The position numbers and the translations under genes are program-made. Below, piece after piece: positions 25,106 through 37,086 of a stretch of 64,000 bases of DNA. Origin of the DNA: Lactuca virosa (taxonomy: Eukaryota > Streptophyta > Magnoliopsida > Asterales > Asteraceae). The notes below the pieces were generated by a model. That model was not told where the DNA came from and ran no database searches. It saw only the letters and a list, made by a program, of their open reading frames with translations. Location of the stretch: positions 100,813,613-100,877,612 of the forward strand of contig CAKMRJ010003334.1 in assembly GCA_928212115.1 (NCBI GenBank). The letters are read 5' to 3'. Positions within the stretch are counted from its first letter, which is position 1. The number at the start of each line of letters is the position of its first letter.

Positions 25106-25860
25106 ATGTTGAGTTCAGACAACAATGGTCTTCCTCGTTCTTCTGGAAATGTTTTTCCTCTATCTGAAGATGATCTTCCACATGTTGATCAAGGTGAACG
25201 AATGTTCCCTTTTTCGAGCAATGGTGGAACTCGAGATCATGCTTCTTCACCTCTTTCTCCTCCTCCTCCAGCGACTCTTCCTAAGTCATGTTTCCTTCAA
25301 GCTGAAAAATACGAAATTACTTAAGCCCTGTTGGCATGCAAACATCAAGATGGAAAGTCTGTGTGTGCGCATGTTATGAAAATGAAATCGCACATTGAAA
25401 GATTGGGTATGTTGGGTGTCGTTTTCCCAAGGGAGCTGGCCATTGACTTGGTTCTACTTTCGCTTCTTGAGACATATAGTCAGTTCATTAAAGACTACTA
25501 TTTCACTGACCATGACGTGACCCTAATTGATCTAACACACATGTTGATTGTTGCTGAAGCACAAATGCTTAAGAGCACAACTGAAGCAAAAGTGTTTGAA
25601 GGATCTGTCTCCCAAATTTCCATGGACATTGACAATGGCGACAATGGTAGTACATAAAAGGTTTCTCTTCCCAATGGAAAGGGATCGGCCAAGGTCAAAC
25701 GTTTGACCATATGGTAAAGAGAAATGCTAATTCTGAGAAAGCTCCATGTGCTGATCCTAAAGAGTCCATATGATTCTATTGCCAATTGAAGTGGCATTGG
25801 TTGCAAAGCTTCCCGGACTATCTGAAAGATCTTAGAGATGGTAAAGTCAATTCGTATGAC
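25106..25860 (+). pseudogene. gag: copia-2 gag
   Basis: Starts at ATG 25106 after the leader. The N-terminus (MLSSDNNGLPRSSGNVF, then a Pro/Ser-rich stretch SSPLSPPPPATLP) differs from copia-1. After a TAA at 25322 the same frame continues with DGKSVCAHVMKMKSHIERLG and ELAIDLVLLSLLETYSQFIKDY, a copia gag core, to a stop at 25655. A decayed zinc knuckle in another frame near 25775 (FYCQLKWHWLQSFP) has lost its first and last cysteines. Non-functional. Confidence 0.8.
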
Positions 25861-28703
25861 TCCACTTCAGGTACATCCATTATCTAACTCCATTATTTTA
25901 ATAAGTTCGTATTCAAAGATTCTTAATACATGAAGTGATGATCACATTTTGATGTTTTGCAGGATCTAAGAGAAAGAAGGAAGCTTAAGAAGAGTAAGTT
26001 GAATCTGATCGTAAGAGGTGGATTTCGATCGCATGGTTCGATGATCATATTTTGGAAGCTATTGCTTAGGAGTTATGATAATTTAATAGATTGCTTAGGA
26101 AATGTCTAGAAACATTGTTTTCATATTTTTGCATTGTAAGGACAAATTTTTTCCGCTTATTATAAATAAAAGTGAATTTTGTTTTACTTTATATTTCCTT
26201 GCAATGACATTTATGAAAGTGTTGGTTACATTTCTATTATTAGCAATATTAACCGTGGATTTGATTCTTATTATATTGTTTGTGGTAATGTCATGATTGA
26301 GCAAGTGAAAAGGAATTCTCATCACCCAAGTTTCAATTGGATAGAAACTTGGAGCCATGCAGTTTCAATAGTGTGATGTATGAGAATCTTAATCGTTAGA
26401 AGATTATGACTAATTCGTTGATCACATGCTTATATGAGTCAAGTGAAGGACTAAAGGATCTAGTACACATTGATGTGGACTATTCAGATCCGCCACAAAG
26501 GATGATAACTTTATTCGTCATGATTTACTGATGCTTTCTGTAAATATGGTTATGTTTATAAGATTAAGCATAATTCTGATATTTTGAAAAGTTTCAAAGA
26601 GTAACAGAACGAATATGAAAAATCTGTTAGGCAGAAAGATAAAAAGGTTTCTCTAATCTGAAAGGAAAGGAGAGTACTTTAATATCGTGTTTTTTGATCA
26701 TCTTAATGATTATGGAACCATGTCACAGTTGATCCTCGAAGAACATCTTAATGCAATTGTTTGACTAAGAAGAGGAATAAGATATTGTTGAAATGGTTCA
26801 ATCATGAGATGAGTCATACTTCGTATCCAATTAAAATTTTAGAGTCATGCTCTAGTAACTACAAATCATATCTTGAAGCTTGTCTCGTACTAACTAGGTT
26901 TGTAACACCTCATGAAATGTGGAGTAATAATGTTTTCTTAATCTAGCACATTGGAATTGGAAGTTATGATGTTTTGGTTAAAACGAAAGATGAACTAAGA
27001 CCAATTCCATGAAGTGTTTTCTTGTCGAGAATCCATAATAACTTTTAAATATATGTTTCTTGCTCATGAAGGATTGTTCGTTGAGAGAGAAGCTTATATG
27101 TCAAGAAGTTAGGGGGAGTCTTATTGATCTTGAAGAGTTTCAGGAGTCAATCAAGAATAAACCTTTTAGTTATCACTAGCACACAAACTGAGGTTGATAA
27201 CCTATCGTGTTAAGTTAACACATTCTTATTTATATGCATCTTTCAGATGAGTTGGCAATGCTTATGAGTTCTATGGTTCTCATTTGACTGCAACAGGCAG
27301 AGCACTTTGGTCATTTAAAGTATATTGATCAATATGGGTGAGCTGCTTAGCAACATGGAAGCACTGGTAGGCCCTTGTGCTACCAGATGGCAAGAAATTA
27401 AGAACAAGTAAAGTTCAGTCCATGAAAGCTAAATTAGAATTTGGATTTGTCATAAACCTTGTCTTATGATTGTAGGTTGGAAATGATAGATTCACATGGA
27501 TGGGAACACATACACCATAAAATCTAGGGGGCAAAAGGTTTTTCTCTAATTCATGAAAATGTTTATGAGGAAATTCTTTCGCTAGTAGATTTTAAAGATT
27601 TGATAAATATCATTATGGTTAGTAATTGTGATAACTGCATTCTCAAATTCACAATATGATTACGACATCCATTTTCATAGTTCGAATTGTGAGAAATGGC
27701 AAGGAACTGTTTGAACGTTCTGACTTATAACTATAAGTCCTGAAAGGTTTTAAACACACACATATGCTATATAATGAAGGTGTATAAGCTTGAGAAGTCT
27801 AGATGAAGACTCATCGAAGCATCACGTATCAAAAATCTACACTTTAGTAAGAAAGTCAAAAGTATTGATTTCTAGATGTTCAGTTGATTTCTAGATACAT
27901 GTCAAAGCTAGTGGGAGCATAAATGTTATGCTAGTGGGAGCATAATTGTTATGCTAAGTGTTGTAAGTTGGCAATACTAATTCTAAGAGACAAAGATTTC
28001 AAATTTGCAAATTGTAAAGTTTAGGAATTGTCCGCTATAGAAAGATTTTAAGGGAGAGGGTATTCATACTTCATTTAAAATCTAAAAGTTTAGATTGAAG
28101 TTTTAATAAAACTTAGTCTTGGACATATATGAATATCGTGTTGAAATAATTCAACATAGGAAATTCGATATATGGAAATATTATAGCAAGAGACTGATCA
28201 AATATCAGGTCTTTCAGTAAGTCATTATGTATCGAGTCCCATATGCTTCGGATATAGGATCGTTTACATATGCTATAATATTCACTTGTTCTGATTTTTC
28301 CAAATGCCTAGGGCATTAAGAGGGAAAAGGACTAGAACTGGATGTGACTAAAGTTGTTAAACAACTGTCAAGAACACTCTGAGGTTTACTGAAGATTGGT
28401 TTCTTGTGGACAGTTGGAAGTGTGGTATTAATTTGGACATACCATATTGACATAATTTTGAATGGAGGTGACTCTTGTTCGGAATTGATAGTCATATGGG
28501 AATATCAAAATGTTTCCATAATGGGATTTGATTATTAAAATCTATATGTGAGTTAGGAACTTTAATGCAAAGAAGGTATTCAAGGAGTGTACGTTGAATT
28601 TGAAACTTCGTTACTATGGAATTGTTTTTAGTAACAAAAGGTCCAATGTAACATTTTTGTAATATCGTTGGCAAAGTCTCTGTGACTTTGAGGCCTCGAC
28701 ATC
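25861..28703 (+). pseudogene. copia-2 pol remnant
   Basis: Decayed pol without a usable frame. DNA-level matches to copia-1 mark the order: about 26435-26515 corresponds to the integrase block at 2725-2800 (GAAGGACTAAAGGATCTAGT), 26630-26700 to the second integrase Asp region, 27060-27130 to the integrase-RT linker, 27780 to the LEKSIYGL region and 28225-28310 to the RT/RNase H junction. The YVDD region is deleted. The remnant is interrupted at 28703 by family D and resumes at 41150. Confidence 0.65.
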
Positions 28704-28852
28704 TGTAGAGATTATAGAACATGGTTTGGCAAGCGGAATTAAAGATTGCACAATGAACATGTTGATTTCGGTGTTCAAGAGATGTATTGATTATGTATTG
28801 TGTTACAAAAAGGGATCTAGATCTAGTCTACATAAATAACACACACTTACAC
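28704..28852 (-). repeat. 3' LTR of family D, left part
   Basis: Begins TGTAGAGATTATAGAACATGG and stops at the Tekay-1 insertion; target duplication TACAC is 28848-28852. Its partner is 40811-40960. Confidence 0.9.
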
Positions 28853-30930
28853 TGTCACACCCCCAAACCAGAACGGCGGAAACGTTCGGGGGCGGAGGAC
28901 GTCATGTACAGTATCATAACAATTGAATAGTAAAGAAAGTACACACCACCATAATATAAATATATTTGAAAAGTTTACATGATTGTATGTGTTACATGTT
29001 TAAATATCAAATACAATATGGTGATCCAAAATATGTTACTAACGCCAGCGCGTTAGTCTTCAAAAAGTAGTTGCTACCTGACTTAGCGTTTTCCTGAGAA
29101 TACAAGTTATTTCAAAGAAAAAGTGTCAACAACAAAGTTGGTTATAAACAGGACTATAGCTAGCAGTCAGGGCGCAGGATGAGATGACTTAGCGTACTAT
29201 CATAATTTGCCTGTAGCGACGTTCTTCAGGCGTCGAAATGAGATGACACTTGTCACCCCGGGGACTGTAGCTAGCAGTCAGGGCGTGGGATCATTAGTCC
29301 CGTATAGATCTATACACACTTGTCACGTTCTCCGGACGGGAGATTCTGGTTATAAACAGGACTTCTAGTGGTACCTTTAAAAGGTATATTAAAGATGAAT
29401 GCCTCACGAATTCTCAATTAAGTCACGTATTAAAATGTATATGTTTGTTTCTGTAACGATTATCCTTTTTCATAATGACAATAAAGGCATAAAATGATTT
29501 GTATGTTCTTGTATGTATAAAGATGTCATAACGAAAGTGGTTACCCTATATATGATGTAAACGTATAAATAGAGCTTATGATATTTATACTCATATTCCA
29601 TTCCGTGAAGGTAAAGTAAAGTAAGATGTTTTGTATGTTAGACATGATCCATGTGATAGTTATCAAAAACAGTCTTAAATGTATAACGAAAGATAGATGT
29701 TTTCACACAGGATTAACCGTTTTTTTACTTGTATTCCCCCCCCCCCCCGTAAAGTGTTCAAAAGTATTTAAAATCAGTTAAAAGCGTAGAAATGGGGGTA
29801 TGAACTCACTTGATTGAAGTGGTTGTTTTGAAGTAGTCGAGAGAAGAATCGAGCAGAACTTCGACTAGAGAGAGTTGAAATCTAGGGATTCTCGGGGATC
29901 TCGGGAGTGTAGAACTTCATTCGGGACTCGAGTATGAAAAACCGGGGCTTCGGGAAGGCTTCTCGAGGTAATCACGCAGAGTAACGGCACTTAGATGGAA
30001 AGAGATGAGCACCAAACCCGGCACCCTTAAGCTTCTATTTATAAGGGCTGATTTGGGGTCTCACGTCATGAGTTTTGGATTGCTCACGTCGTGAGGCTTA
30101 GTCAGCATGATCCTCTTCGAGGATTTGATGTGGCTGACACTATGGAACCCATCAGTCACGAGCTCACGTCGTGAGCATGGTTCCCTCACGTCGTGAGGCT
30201 GAGTCAGCCTCGGGTTTTGTGTCCCGAACTTGTAAAATCCGTAACTTTCGCGTACGAGCTCCGATTTCGACATTCCTTATATGCACGCATAGGTGTGAAA
30301 AGGCTCTACAACTCTCGTTTAGATTTCGTCGGCTAATTTTGACTTTATTTTTATTATATTATTTTTAACAGGCCGGGCCTGGAAAAGTCCGTTTAAATTC
30401 CATAACTCCTTCATCTGATGTCCATTTTCGTCAGACTTTTTACTGTTGTACTCCTATTGTCGGGGTCTTCAACTTTCGTTTAGGTTGTGTCGGCTAAAGA
30501 CCGCTCGATCTCTATTTCGAGGTTTTAGCTGTTTACTGCTAGGTCAGAAACTTCGAAAAATCATAACTTCCTCATACGAAGTCAGATTTGGGCGTTCTTT
30601 TTATGTATGTTTACGGTTTAATGATATCTACGACTTTCATTTAGATACTTAAGGCTAAAAAGTATTTTATCGGAATTTCGTATTTTACGCTTAACAGTGT
30701 TTTGTCGGTTTTGTTGCGGATCTTCGATTGGTCATAACTCCTTCGTTATAACTCGGATTTTAATGTTCTTTATGTTTTTGGAAACCTTGTTACGATATCT
30801 ACCACTTAGTACACTCAAAGTGAGACTTTCGAACATTTCATTTTTTTGATGTTATTTCAATTAATTCAAAAAGGGATTACCACATTTGACTTTTAGTCAA
30901 TACATTGTCTTGAAATATCGGGTTGATACA
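28853..30930 (-). repeat. 3' LTR of Tekay-1 (2078 bp)
   Basis: On the minus strand it runs TGTATCAACCCG to GGGTGTGACA. It lacks about 435 bp present in the 5' copy (the region corresponding to 35758-36246) and has instead a rearranged 70-bp piece (29141-29210) that repeats CTAGCAGTCAGGGCG. A 14-bp poly-C tract at about 29735 is 8-9 bp in the partner. Minus-strand TATA box at 30036-30043 and ACGT palindromes at 30061-30198. Confidence 0.92.
30061..30198 (-). promoter_or_regulatory. ACGT palindrome cluster upstream of TATA, Tekay-1 3' LTR
   Basis: Four copies of a TCACGTCGTGA-type palindrome: 30061-30071 (one change), 30083-30095, 30162-30176 and 30184-30198. They lie 18-155 bp upstream of the TATA box (30036-30043) in element orientation. 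The ACGT core is the type bound by plant bZIP factors; binding is not shown. Confidence 0.6.
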
Positions 30931-30946
30931 TCATCCCCCCGTTAGA
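30931..30946 (-). other. Polypurine tract of Tekay-1
   Basis: Minus-strand sequence CTAACGGGGGGATGA directly precedes the 3' LTR. The identical block borders the Tekay-2 3' LTR at 55184-55199. Confidence 0.75.
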
Positions 30947-30983
30947 GGGAATTTCGTCCCGAAATTGATTACAAAGAAAAAGT

Positions 30984-31367
30984 TTATGAACTAGGGAAAA
31001 GATGCAGGTACTTTTGTTGCATCTGATCTTCTCGCTCCCAAGTGAATTCGGGTCCCCGCTTAGCATTCCAGCGAACCTTCACTATTGGTATGCAACTCTG
31101 CTTAGTTTGTTTGATTTCCCTATCCATGATTTCGACGGGTTCTTCCATAAAGTTAAGATTTTCATTCAGCTCGATTTCCTCGAGTGGAATTACAAGGGTT
31201 TCGTCGGATAGATACCTCTTCAAGTTAGACACGTGAAACACCGGATGTACTTTGTTAAGTTCGATTGGAAGTTGAAGTCTATAAGCTACTGGACCAATCC
31301 TTGCAGTAATTTCGAAGGGTACAATGTACCTTGGGTTTAGCTTTCCACGTTTCCCGAAGCATATCAT
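30984..31367 (-). pseudogene. Tekay-1 integrase C-terminus with chromodomain
   Basis: This is the same frame as the integrase upstream, separated by a TAG at 31374-31376 where a Trp codon is likely ancestral. Residues about 6-32 (GKRGKLNPRYIVPFE, GPVAYRL) are the GPY/F-like module. The last 50 residues (EEPVEIMDREIKQTK ... VKVRWNAKRGPEFTWERED) form the chromodomain of the kind found in Tekay/Del chromoviruses, thought to target integration to marked chromatin. This half is open to its own stop near the end of pol. Confidence 0.85.
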
Positions 31368-31373
31368 GCCCTT

Positions 31374-31922
31374 CTAGGGTGAGACCTTCAGTAGAACGCG
31401 GTCACCAACCTGAAATTCCAAGGGTTTTCGCCTTTTGTCGGCATAGCTCTTTTGTCTATCTCGTGAGGCTTTCAGTCGCTCTCGAATTTGAACGATCTTT
31501 TCAGTCGTTTCCCTTATGATTTCCGGACCAGTGAGAGTACTATCAGGGACTAGACCTTTCGCCAACTGCGTGTCGCCCACCTCCGCCCAGCACAGAGGTG
31601 ATCTGCACTTGCGGCCGTAAAGGGCTTCGAATGGCGCAGTCTTAATGCTAGTGTGATAACTGTTGTTATAAGAGAACTCCACCAATGGCAAGTGGACGTC
31701 CCATGCTTTACCGAAATCGATTACACATGCTCGCAACATGTCTTCTAGGGTTTGGATCGTTCTCTCACTCTGCCCGTCAGTTTGTGGGTGATAGGCTGTA
31801 CTCATGTCAAGCCTAGTTCCCAAAGCTTTCTGCAGCGTCTGCCAGAACCTTGAAGTGAATCTAATGTCTCGGTCCGAGATGATAGATATTGGTACTCCAT
31901 GAAGTCGCACGATCTCTCGGAT
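31374..31922 (-). pseudogene. int: Tekay-1 integrase core, N-terminally deleted
   Basis: An open stretch beginning in the integrase core with VRLHGVPISIISDRDIRF (second catalytic Asp) and STAYHPQTDGQSERTIQTLED (catalytic Glu), then PLVEFSYNNSYHTSI and EALYGRKCRSPLCWAEVGD. The zinc-binding HHCC module and the first catalytic Asp are missing; a stop and loss of similarity occur at about 31923. It joins in frame to the chromodomain through one stop. Confidence 0.88.
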
Positions 31923-32223
31923 GTAGGTTCTCTACTGAATCCAACTCTTAACGTGGGTGTTCCAGCGGATCTTCATTATCCTGTCTATCGTTTTGATTGG
32001 TAGAGGTCGTGTGGATTTGAGTTTAATTGTCTATGTTCTTCTAAATGTTAGTATTGATTACTCGTAATACATGTCATTTCTGTCTTGAACCTCATGGCTG
32101 AATTCATACCGGGTCCGTCTATCATCGCCTTGTGTATACAATTGGCATACACACTTTGTAGTGATAGGTTAACTGTATTTATTCCTAGCCTCTGCGTTTG
32201 AACTTGACTCACTGTATGCGTGT
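31923..32223 (-). other. Tekay-1 deletion junction region
   Basis: In Tekay-2 this interval holds about 2.4 kb of RT, RNase H and integrase N-terminus; here only about 300 bp remain, with no recognisable domain. Confidence 0.6.
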
Positions 32224-33345
32224 TTATTCCCCAGTGGTCTGTCGGGAATACTTCGGGTAGGTTGTAAAGGAGATAGTACTCCTCACATGAGCGCTACGGG
32301 ATTTTTGATATGGGAGACGATTTGGAAGTTGTGTCGGGTTTATCGTTATATGTTCGAAGAGTTTTATTAGTCGGTGGTTAGCGCAAAGGGTCTTTTCATA
32401 GCACATGCAATTGGTATGGTGAAGACCAAGCCAATCCATTTCTAGTAGCCATATGGGAACTTCTTATCGTATCAATAGAGAAGTCGATTAGTAAAAGTGT
32501 TCGTTAGTAGGATAGTGCATTCTATATATGTGTTTTCAGTGCTTTTAGTTTATCTTTGTTATTACCACAATGAAGGTTTTTCTTAATGATTGGGGTGTTT
32601 GTTTGAGTAGATTTTTAAAACTATGTCTCACGAAACTCCTCTCCGCTCCTATTATCAAATGGAATGCATGCAAATGAGGAATGCATGCAAATGAGCTATC
32701 GAGGAAAAACGTACCCGGAATAACCGTGGGATCTGCAACGGTTTCCTCTTGGCCCATTGCGAATACTTGGCCTCCTCCACCAGCATTCCTGTTGTTTGCC
32801 TTCGGGCAGTCCCTTCGGAAGTGCCCCGTAGCTCCGCACTCATAACAAGTACGGTTTACTATGACATTTGTGGCTGGAGCGGTTTGTTGGGTTGGTTCCC
32901 TGCAGTAGCGGACGGTGTGTCCCTTACTGTTGCACCTAGTGCAATGCATTTCACGGCAGGGTCCGTGATGATGAAAGTTGCATCGGTTGCACTTAGGCTG
33001 GTTGCCGTTGTACGGCCTTGTGGGTGTGGGGGTGATAGGAACAGTAACAACGTGAGCTGTCACTATCTGTTGTCTTTTGGTAGACCCTTGTTTTGAACTG
33101 CCCCATTTTTCATTCCCGAACCTTCGTTTCGTGTTACTAGGTTTGTGGTTTGGAGTATCCTTGTGGGTAGACATTCGTTGATTTCCTTGGTTGACACAAA
33201 CATTTGAATTTTTGACATCCATTCCAGTTTTACTAGTGTTTCTTGCGTTGAGATGTGCCATGATGACTGTCATGACGGCTGTGACCGCAGCTTGAAAAGT
33301 AGCTGAGTCAATATGCAGGAGTGGTGTTTCGTTGGTTGGTTACTT
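32224..33345 (-). pseudogene. gag: Tekay-1 gag (core deleted) and protease remnant
   Basis: Read leftwards from about 33345: a gag N-terminus ATFQAAVTAVMTVIMAHL, equivalent to MFQVAVTAAVTAAMAQV of Tekay-2. It then jumps straight to the Lys/Ser-rich linker, omitting the roughly 170-residue gag core. Three zinc-binding segments follow: CNRCNFHHHGPC, CTRCNSKGHTVRYC and CYECGATGHFRRDC (complete CCHC). The protease block GAERSFVRHSFKNLL is present near 32600, but the catalytic Asp-Ser is lost through a 16-bp tandem duplication at about 32661-32695 and the frame ends at 32545. A MDWL block and decayed remainder lie at 32224-32439. Confidence 0.82.
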
Positions 33346-34397
33346 CCATGTGAAGACATGATTCTGTTACATGATGTGAAACGAGTCGGTTAGCTAACTA
33401 CGGTAGTTCTTGGTTGATCTCTATGAGTACAATTTCTCATTCTGATATTCGGTTTCTAATGCTTCGACCTACATCCTTATGATGTATTTACGAAGGGAGG
33501 TTAAATAGGTATTGTTTTTAAGTTAAGTTTTAGCAAATTAGGGTATGGATGTTGAAATCTTTAGTCGATCTAGTTTCATAGGTTTTGGAAGAGGGTATCT
33601 TTCTTACTATCTCGAGTTATGAAGAAGGATGTGACGTACCTATCTCATAGCGTGAGTAATATAATTACCAACTCATTAGATAATAATAACTATTACTTAT
33701 TAGTCTGACGTATCAGGTTCTCTACCACCTCGCATGCTTCACGAGTGGTTCCCCTCTGTTCTCTGTCTTATCCTCGGCGGTACTTATTTGTCATAGCCTG
33801 GTATCTACATACACGTCGTCCTTGCTTTTCCTCAGGCATATTTAATCTCCATCATTGCTTTGATTTTCCTTAGTTGAAGTTGTAAAAGTTTGTTATTATA
33901 TGGTAACTGTCTCTCTTTCTAAAGGGGTGAAGGTGATATGAAAGTTGGATTTATTGAAGGATTGATTATGTTTGAATAGCGAGAAGGCATTTCCAGCTAT
34001 AGGGTTACAGACGAAATGGTGGCAAAACTTCACCAGTGTTGTTGAGTTCAATAACATTGAACTACATTAGATTAGATCAACAGGGACAGTGTAGTGAGTT
34101 GCTATAACAGTTTATGACACGAACTGTTTACACAGCCCAAAGCATGGGTTGATAATGATGATCTTTTTAGAAGAAACAAGAAGTCTGTCATAATAGTTGG
34201 TATAGAAGTTACATAGAATTCAGAAAGTTTGACCTTGGAGTAGGTCTACAATATACCAAACAGGGAAAAACTTGACAGCTTAGAGATCTAGTGAAACAAT
34301 AATTGCTAGACGGGAATATTTACATGAAAAGAGTACTACTTGGAGTACGTACGAAGGTTATTCCACAAACCAAAAGAAGGAGCGAGTAGAGTATCCC
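33346..34397 (-). other. Tekay-1 leader between the extra ORF and gag
   Basis: About 1 kb without a recognisable gene. Tekay-2 has only about 560 bp between PBS and gag, so this interval plus the extra ORF is additional sequence. Confidence 0.55.
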
Positions 34398-35057
34398 CTA
34401 CTCGTGACGGGAACTATTCTGGTGAGCCTTTGGTTCTGCCAACTGACGCTCCATCTCGAGCATACGCATTTCATACCTTGCCTGGCGTGCTCTCAGTTCC
34501 CTAACTTCAGTTTGAGTTGCAGTTAGCTCTCTCTGCCAGGCCTCATTTTGATTTACGATTCTTCCATGAGCTAATCCTAACTGTCGGATGCGAACTGTAT
34601 TGACTCCAGTGTTCACATCATTCTCCTCAACTTGATGGATGGTTGTCCTTCCTTGTTCATCAATGCGAGAAATTCGGCAAACCAATATAGGAAGGACTCT
34701 GTCTGCTGAGCCTCCCTCGCTCAGATTGTAGAAGCTTCGGTCTCCATTGTATGGAAGGGGTTGACCCTGTTCGCGACTCCACCTATTCAGGTTGGTTGCC
34801 CATAGAGGTGTCGAGCCATGAAATTCCGGTCGAGGATTAGGATTTTGAATTTGAGCCGCTAAGGGTAGGTTATTGTCCTCGGGATCTGGGTCTGAGTCTT
34901 CTTGCATTTCTTCTTCTGGATCATTCTCTATCCCTTCTCCAATGTCTTGGATCGCGTAGTAGGGGTCTCCTGGTAGGTGAAATCCGGCCATTGTGTCTGT
35001 ATGAGGATAGGGGTATAAGAATTGTCTAGAACTAAGGCACATAAGGTTGAACATCAA
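34398..35057 (-). CDS. Uncharacterised leader ORF of Tekay-1
   Basis: An intact frame of 219 codons from the upstream ATG, or about 198 from the more likely internal start near 34993 (MAGFHLPGDPYY). I do not recognise a family. The protein has an acidic N-terminal third (GEGIENDPEEEMQEDSDPD), a middle part with PLWATNLNRWSREQGQPLPY and SFYNLSEGGSADRVLPILV, and an Arg/Glu-rich C-terminus (RELTATQTEVRELRARQARY ... MLEMERQLAE) with heptad spacing suggesting coiled coil. It has no signal peptide, zinc site or catalytic motif. It lies between the PBS and gag, in the same strand, and is the only undamaged reading frame of this element. It could be an extra retroelement ORF, a gag-like N-terminal module or captured host sequence. 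Confidence 0.6.
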   Translation of the reverse strand: MMFNLMCLSSRQFLYPYPHTDTMAGFHLPGDPYYAIQDIGEGIENDPEEEMQEDSDPDPEDNNLPLAAQIQNPNPRPEFHGSTPLWATNLNRWSREQGQPLPYNGDRSFYNLSEGGSADRVLPILVCRISRIDEQGRTTIHQVEENDVNTGVNTVRIRQLGLAHGRIVNQNEAWQRELTATQTEVRELRARQARYEMRMLEMERQLAEPKAHQNSSRHE

Positions 35058-35454
35058 AGTTAAACTATTGTATGCATAAAATACTTCTATAGTATTCTAA
35101 ATGGTATGTTTGATTCTAAGGTTTATAAGTTTGGTAAGTTTTAGACTTGTTGTCCACTGTAGCTATCCCCTGTCCTATGTTGGTCGGCTCTCGGACAAAT
35201 ATAGTTGATCAGGCTATACTCATCCCAGTTCCGATTACATATCTCAAGGCATGACTGTAGTGCACAACTCATCTATAATACTTCTATATAGTTTTCATCA
35301 TGATACTGACCCTGTTATATGATGTATGCATGCATACTTTATAAAAATTTCATCTTAAAAGTAGAACTCTCAGTCAGAGTGTTTTTGCCCAGTTGTGCTT
35401 ATAGTTGTATATCAAAATAAATGGTTTTGATATACTTAGTTCACTATAAACAAT
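35058..35454 (-). other. Tekay-1 leader next to PBS
   Basis: Noncoding leader. It shares the motifs ATAGTTGATCAGGCTATA and a TATACTTAGTTC...CTATAAACAA block with Tekay-2 at 60080-60345, so it is ancestral leader. Confidence 0.65.
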
Positions 35455-35466
35455 GCTCTGATACCA
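35455..35466 (-). other. Primer-binding site of Tekay-1
   Basis: Minus-strand TGGTATCAGAGC, complementary to the 3' end of initiator tRNA-Met, three bases from the 5' LTR. Confidence 0.9.
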
Positions 35467-35882
35467 ATCTGCCACACCCCCAAACCAGAACGGCGGAAAC
35501 GTTCGGGGGCGGAGGACGTCATGTACAGTATCATAACAATTAAATAGTAAAGAAAGTACACACCACCATAATATAAATATATTTGAAAAGTTTACATGAT
35601 TGTATGTGTTACATGTTTAAATATCAAATACAATATGGTGATCCAAAATATGTTACTAACGCCAGCGCGTTAGTCTTCAAAAAGTAGTTGCTACCTGACT
35701 TAGCGTTTTCCTGAGAATACAAGTTATTTCAAAGAAAAAGTGTCGACAACAAAGTTGGTGAGTTCATAAGTAGTGTTTTGATAAAATGTATGCCATTCGA
35801 AAGTTCGTGTATGTTTTCCAGAAAATCCGATATTTTCTAACAAAGTATGAAATGAGTATGAAAGATCGTTGTATAAACTGTA

Positions 35883-36126
35883 TGTATTTGAACCAGGAAA
35901 ATCCTATATTTTCCTGAAAGTGAAATGCAGTCTCAAATGTCCAAGACCGTAACCTGTAAGCAAATATGACATGCTCAAAAGAATGATGTTGTAAATCATT
36001 ATTGTACAAAATGAATGTATTTGAACCAGGAAAATCCTATATTTTCCTAAAAGTGAAATGCAGTCTCAAATGTCCAAGACCGTAACCTGTAAGGAAATAT
36101 GACATGCTCAAAAGAATGATGTTGTA
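35883..36126 (-). repeat. 133-bp tandem duplication in Tekay-1 5' LTR
   Basis: TGTATTTGAACCAGGAAAAT starts at 35883 and again at 36016; both copies end AAAAGAATGATGTTGTA. Confidence 0.9.
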
Positions 36127-37086
36127 GTCTTATTATAAAACAAAACTACAAGAAGGTTTGTATTTGAATGTGAAAAGAACTGTATTTGTTACTTTTCCCC
36201 ATTAAAACGTAATACCATAATAATTGTCTATCCAGTGAGTTTTCATAACCGTACTATCATAATTTGCCTGTAGCGACGTTCTTCAGGCGTCGAAATGAGA
36301 TGACACTTGTCACCCCGGGGACTGTAGCTAGCAGTCAGGACGCGGGATCATTAGTCCCGTATAGATCTATACACACTTGTCACGTTCTCCGGACGGGAGA
36401 TTCTGGTTATAAACAGGACTTCTAGTGGTACCTTTAAAAGGTATATTGAAGATGAATGTCTCACGAATTCTCAATTAAGTCACGTATTAAAATGTATATG
36501 TTTGTTTCTGTAACGATTATCCTTTTTCATAATGATAATAAAGGCATAAAATGATTTGTATGTTCTTGTATGTATAAAGATGTCATAACGAAAGTGGTTA
36601 CCCTATATATGATGTAAACGTATAAATAGAGCTTATGATATTTATACTCATATTCCATTCCGTGAGGGTAAAGTAAAGTAAGATGTTTTGTATGTTAGAC
36701 ATGATCCATGTGATAGTTATTAAAAACAGTCTGAAATGTATAACGAAAGATAAATGTTTTCACACAGGATTAACTGTTTGTTTACTTGTATTCCCCCCCA
36801 TAAAGTGTTCAAAAGTATTTAAAATCAGTTAAAAGCGTAGAAATGGGGGTATGAACTCACTTGATTGAAGTGGTTGTTTTGAAGTAGTCGAGAGAAGAAT
36901 CGAGCAGAACTTCGACTAGAGAGAGTTGAAATCTCGGGATTCTCGGGGATCTCGGGAGTGTAGAACTTCCTTCGGGACTCGAGTATAAAAAACCGGGGCT
37001 TCGGGAAGGCTTCTCGAGGTAATCACGCAGAGTAACGACACTTAGATGGAAAGAGATGAGCACCAAACCCGTCACCCTTAAGCTTC

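Noticed and set aside
30171..30652. Two short frames repeated almost unchanged at 37222-37703
   Set aside because: They lie in the duplicated LTR of Tekay-1; identity reflects LTR duplication, not coding selection.
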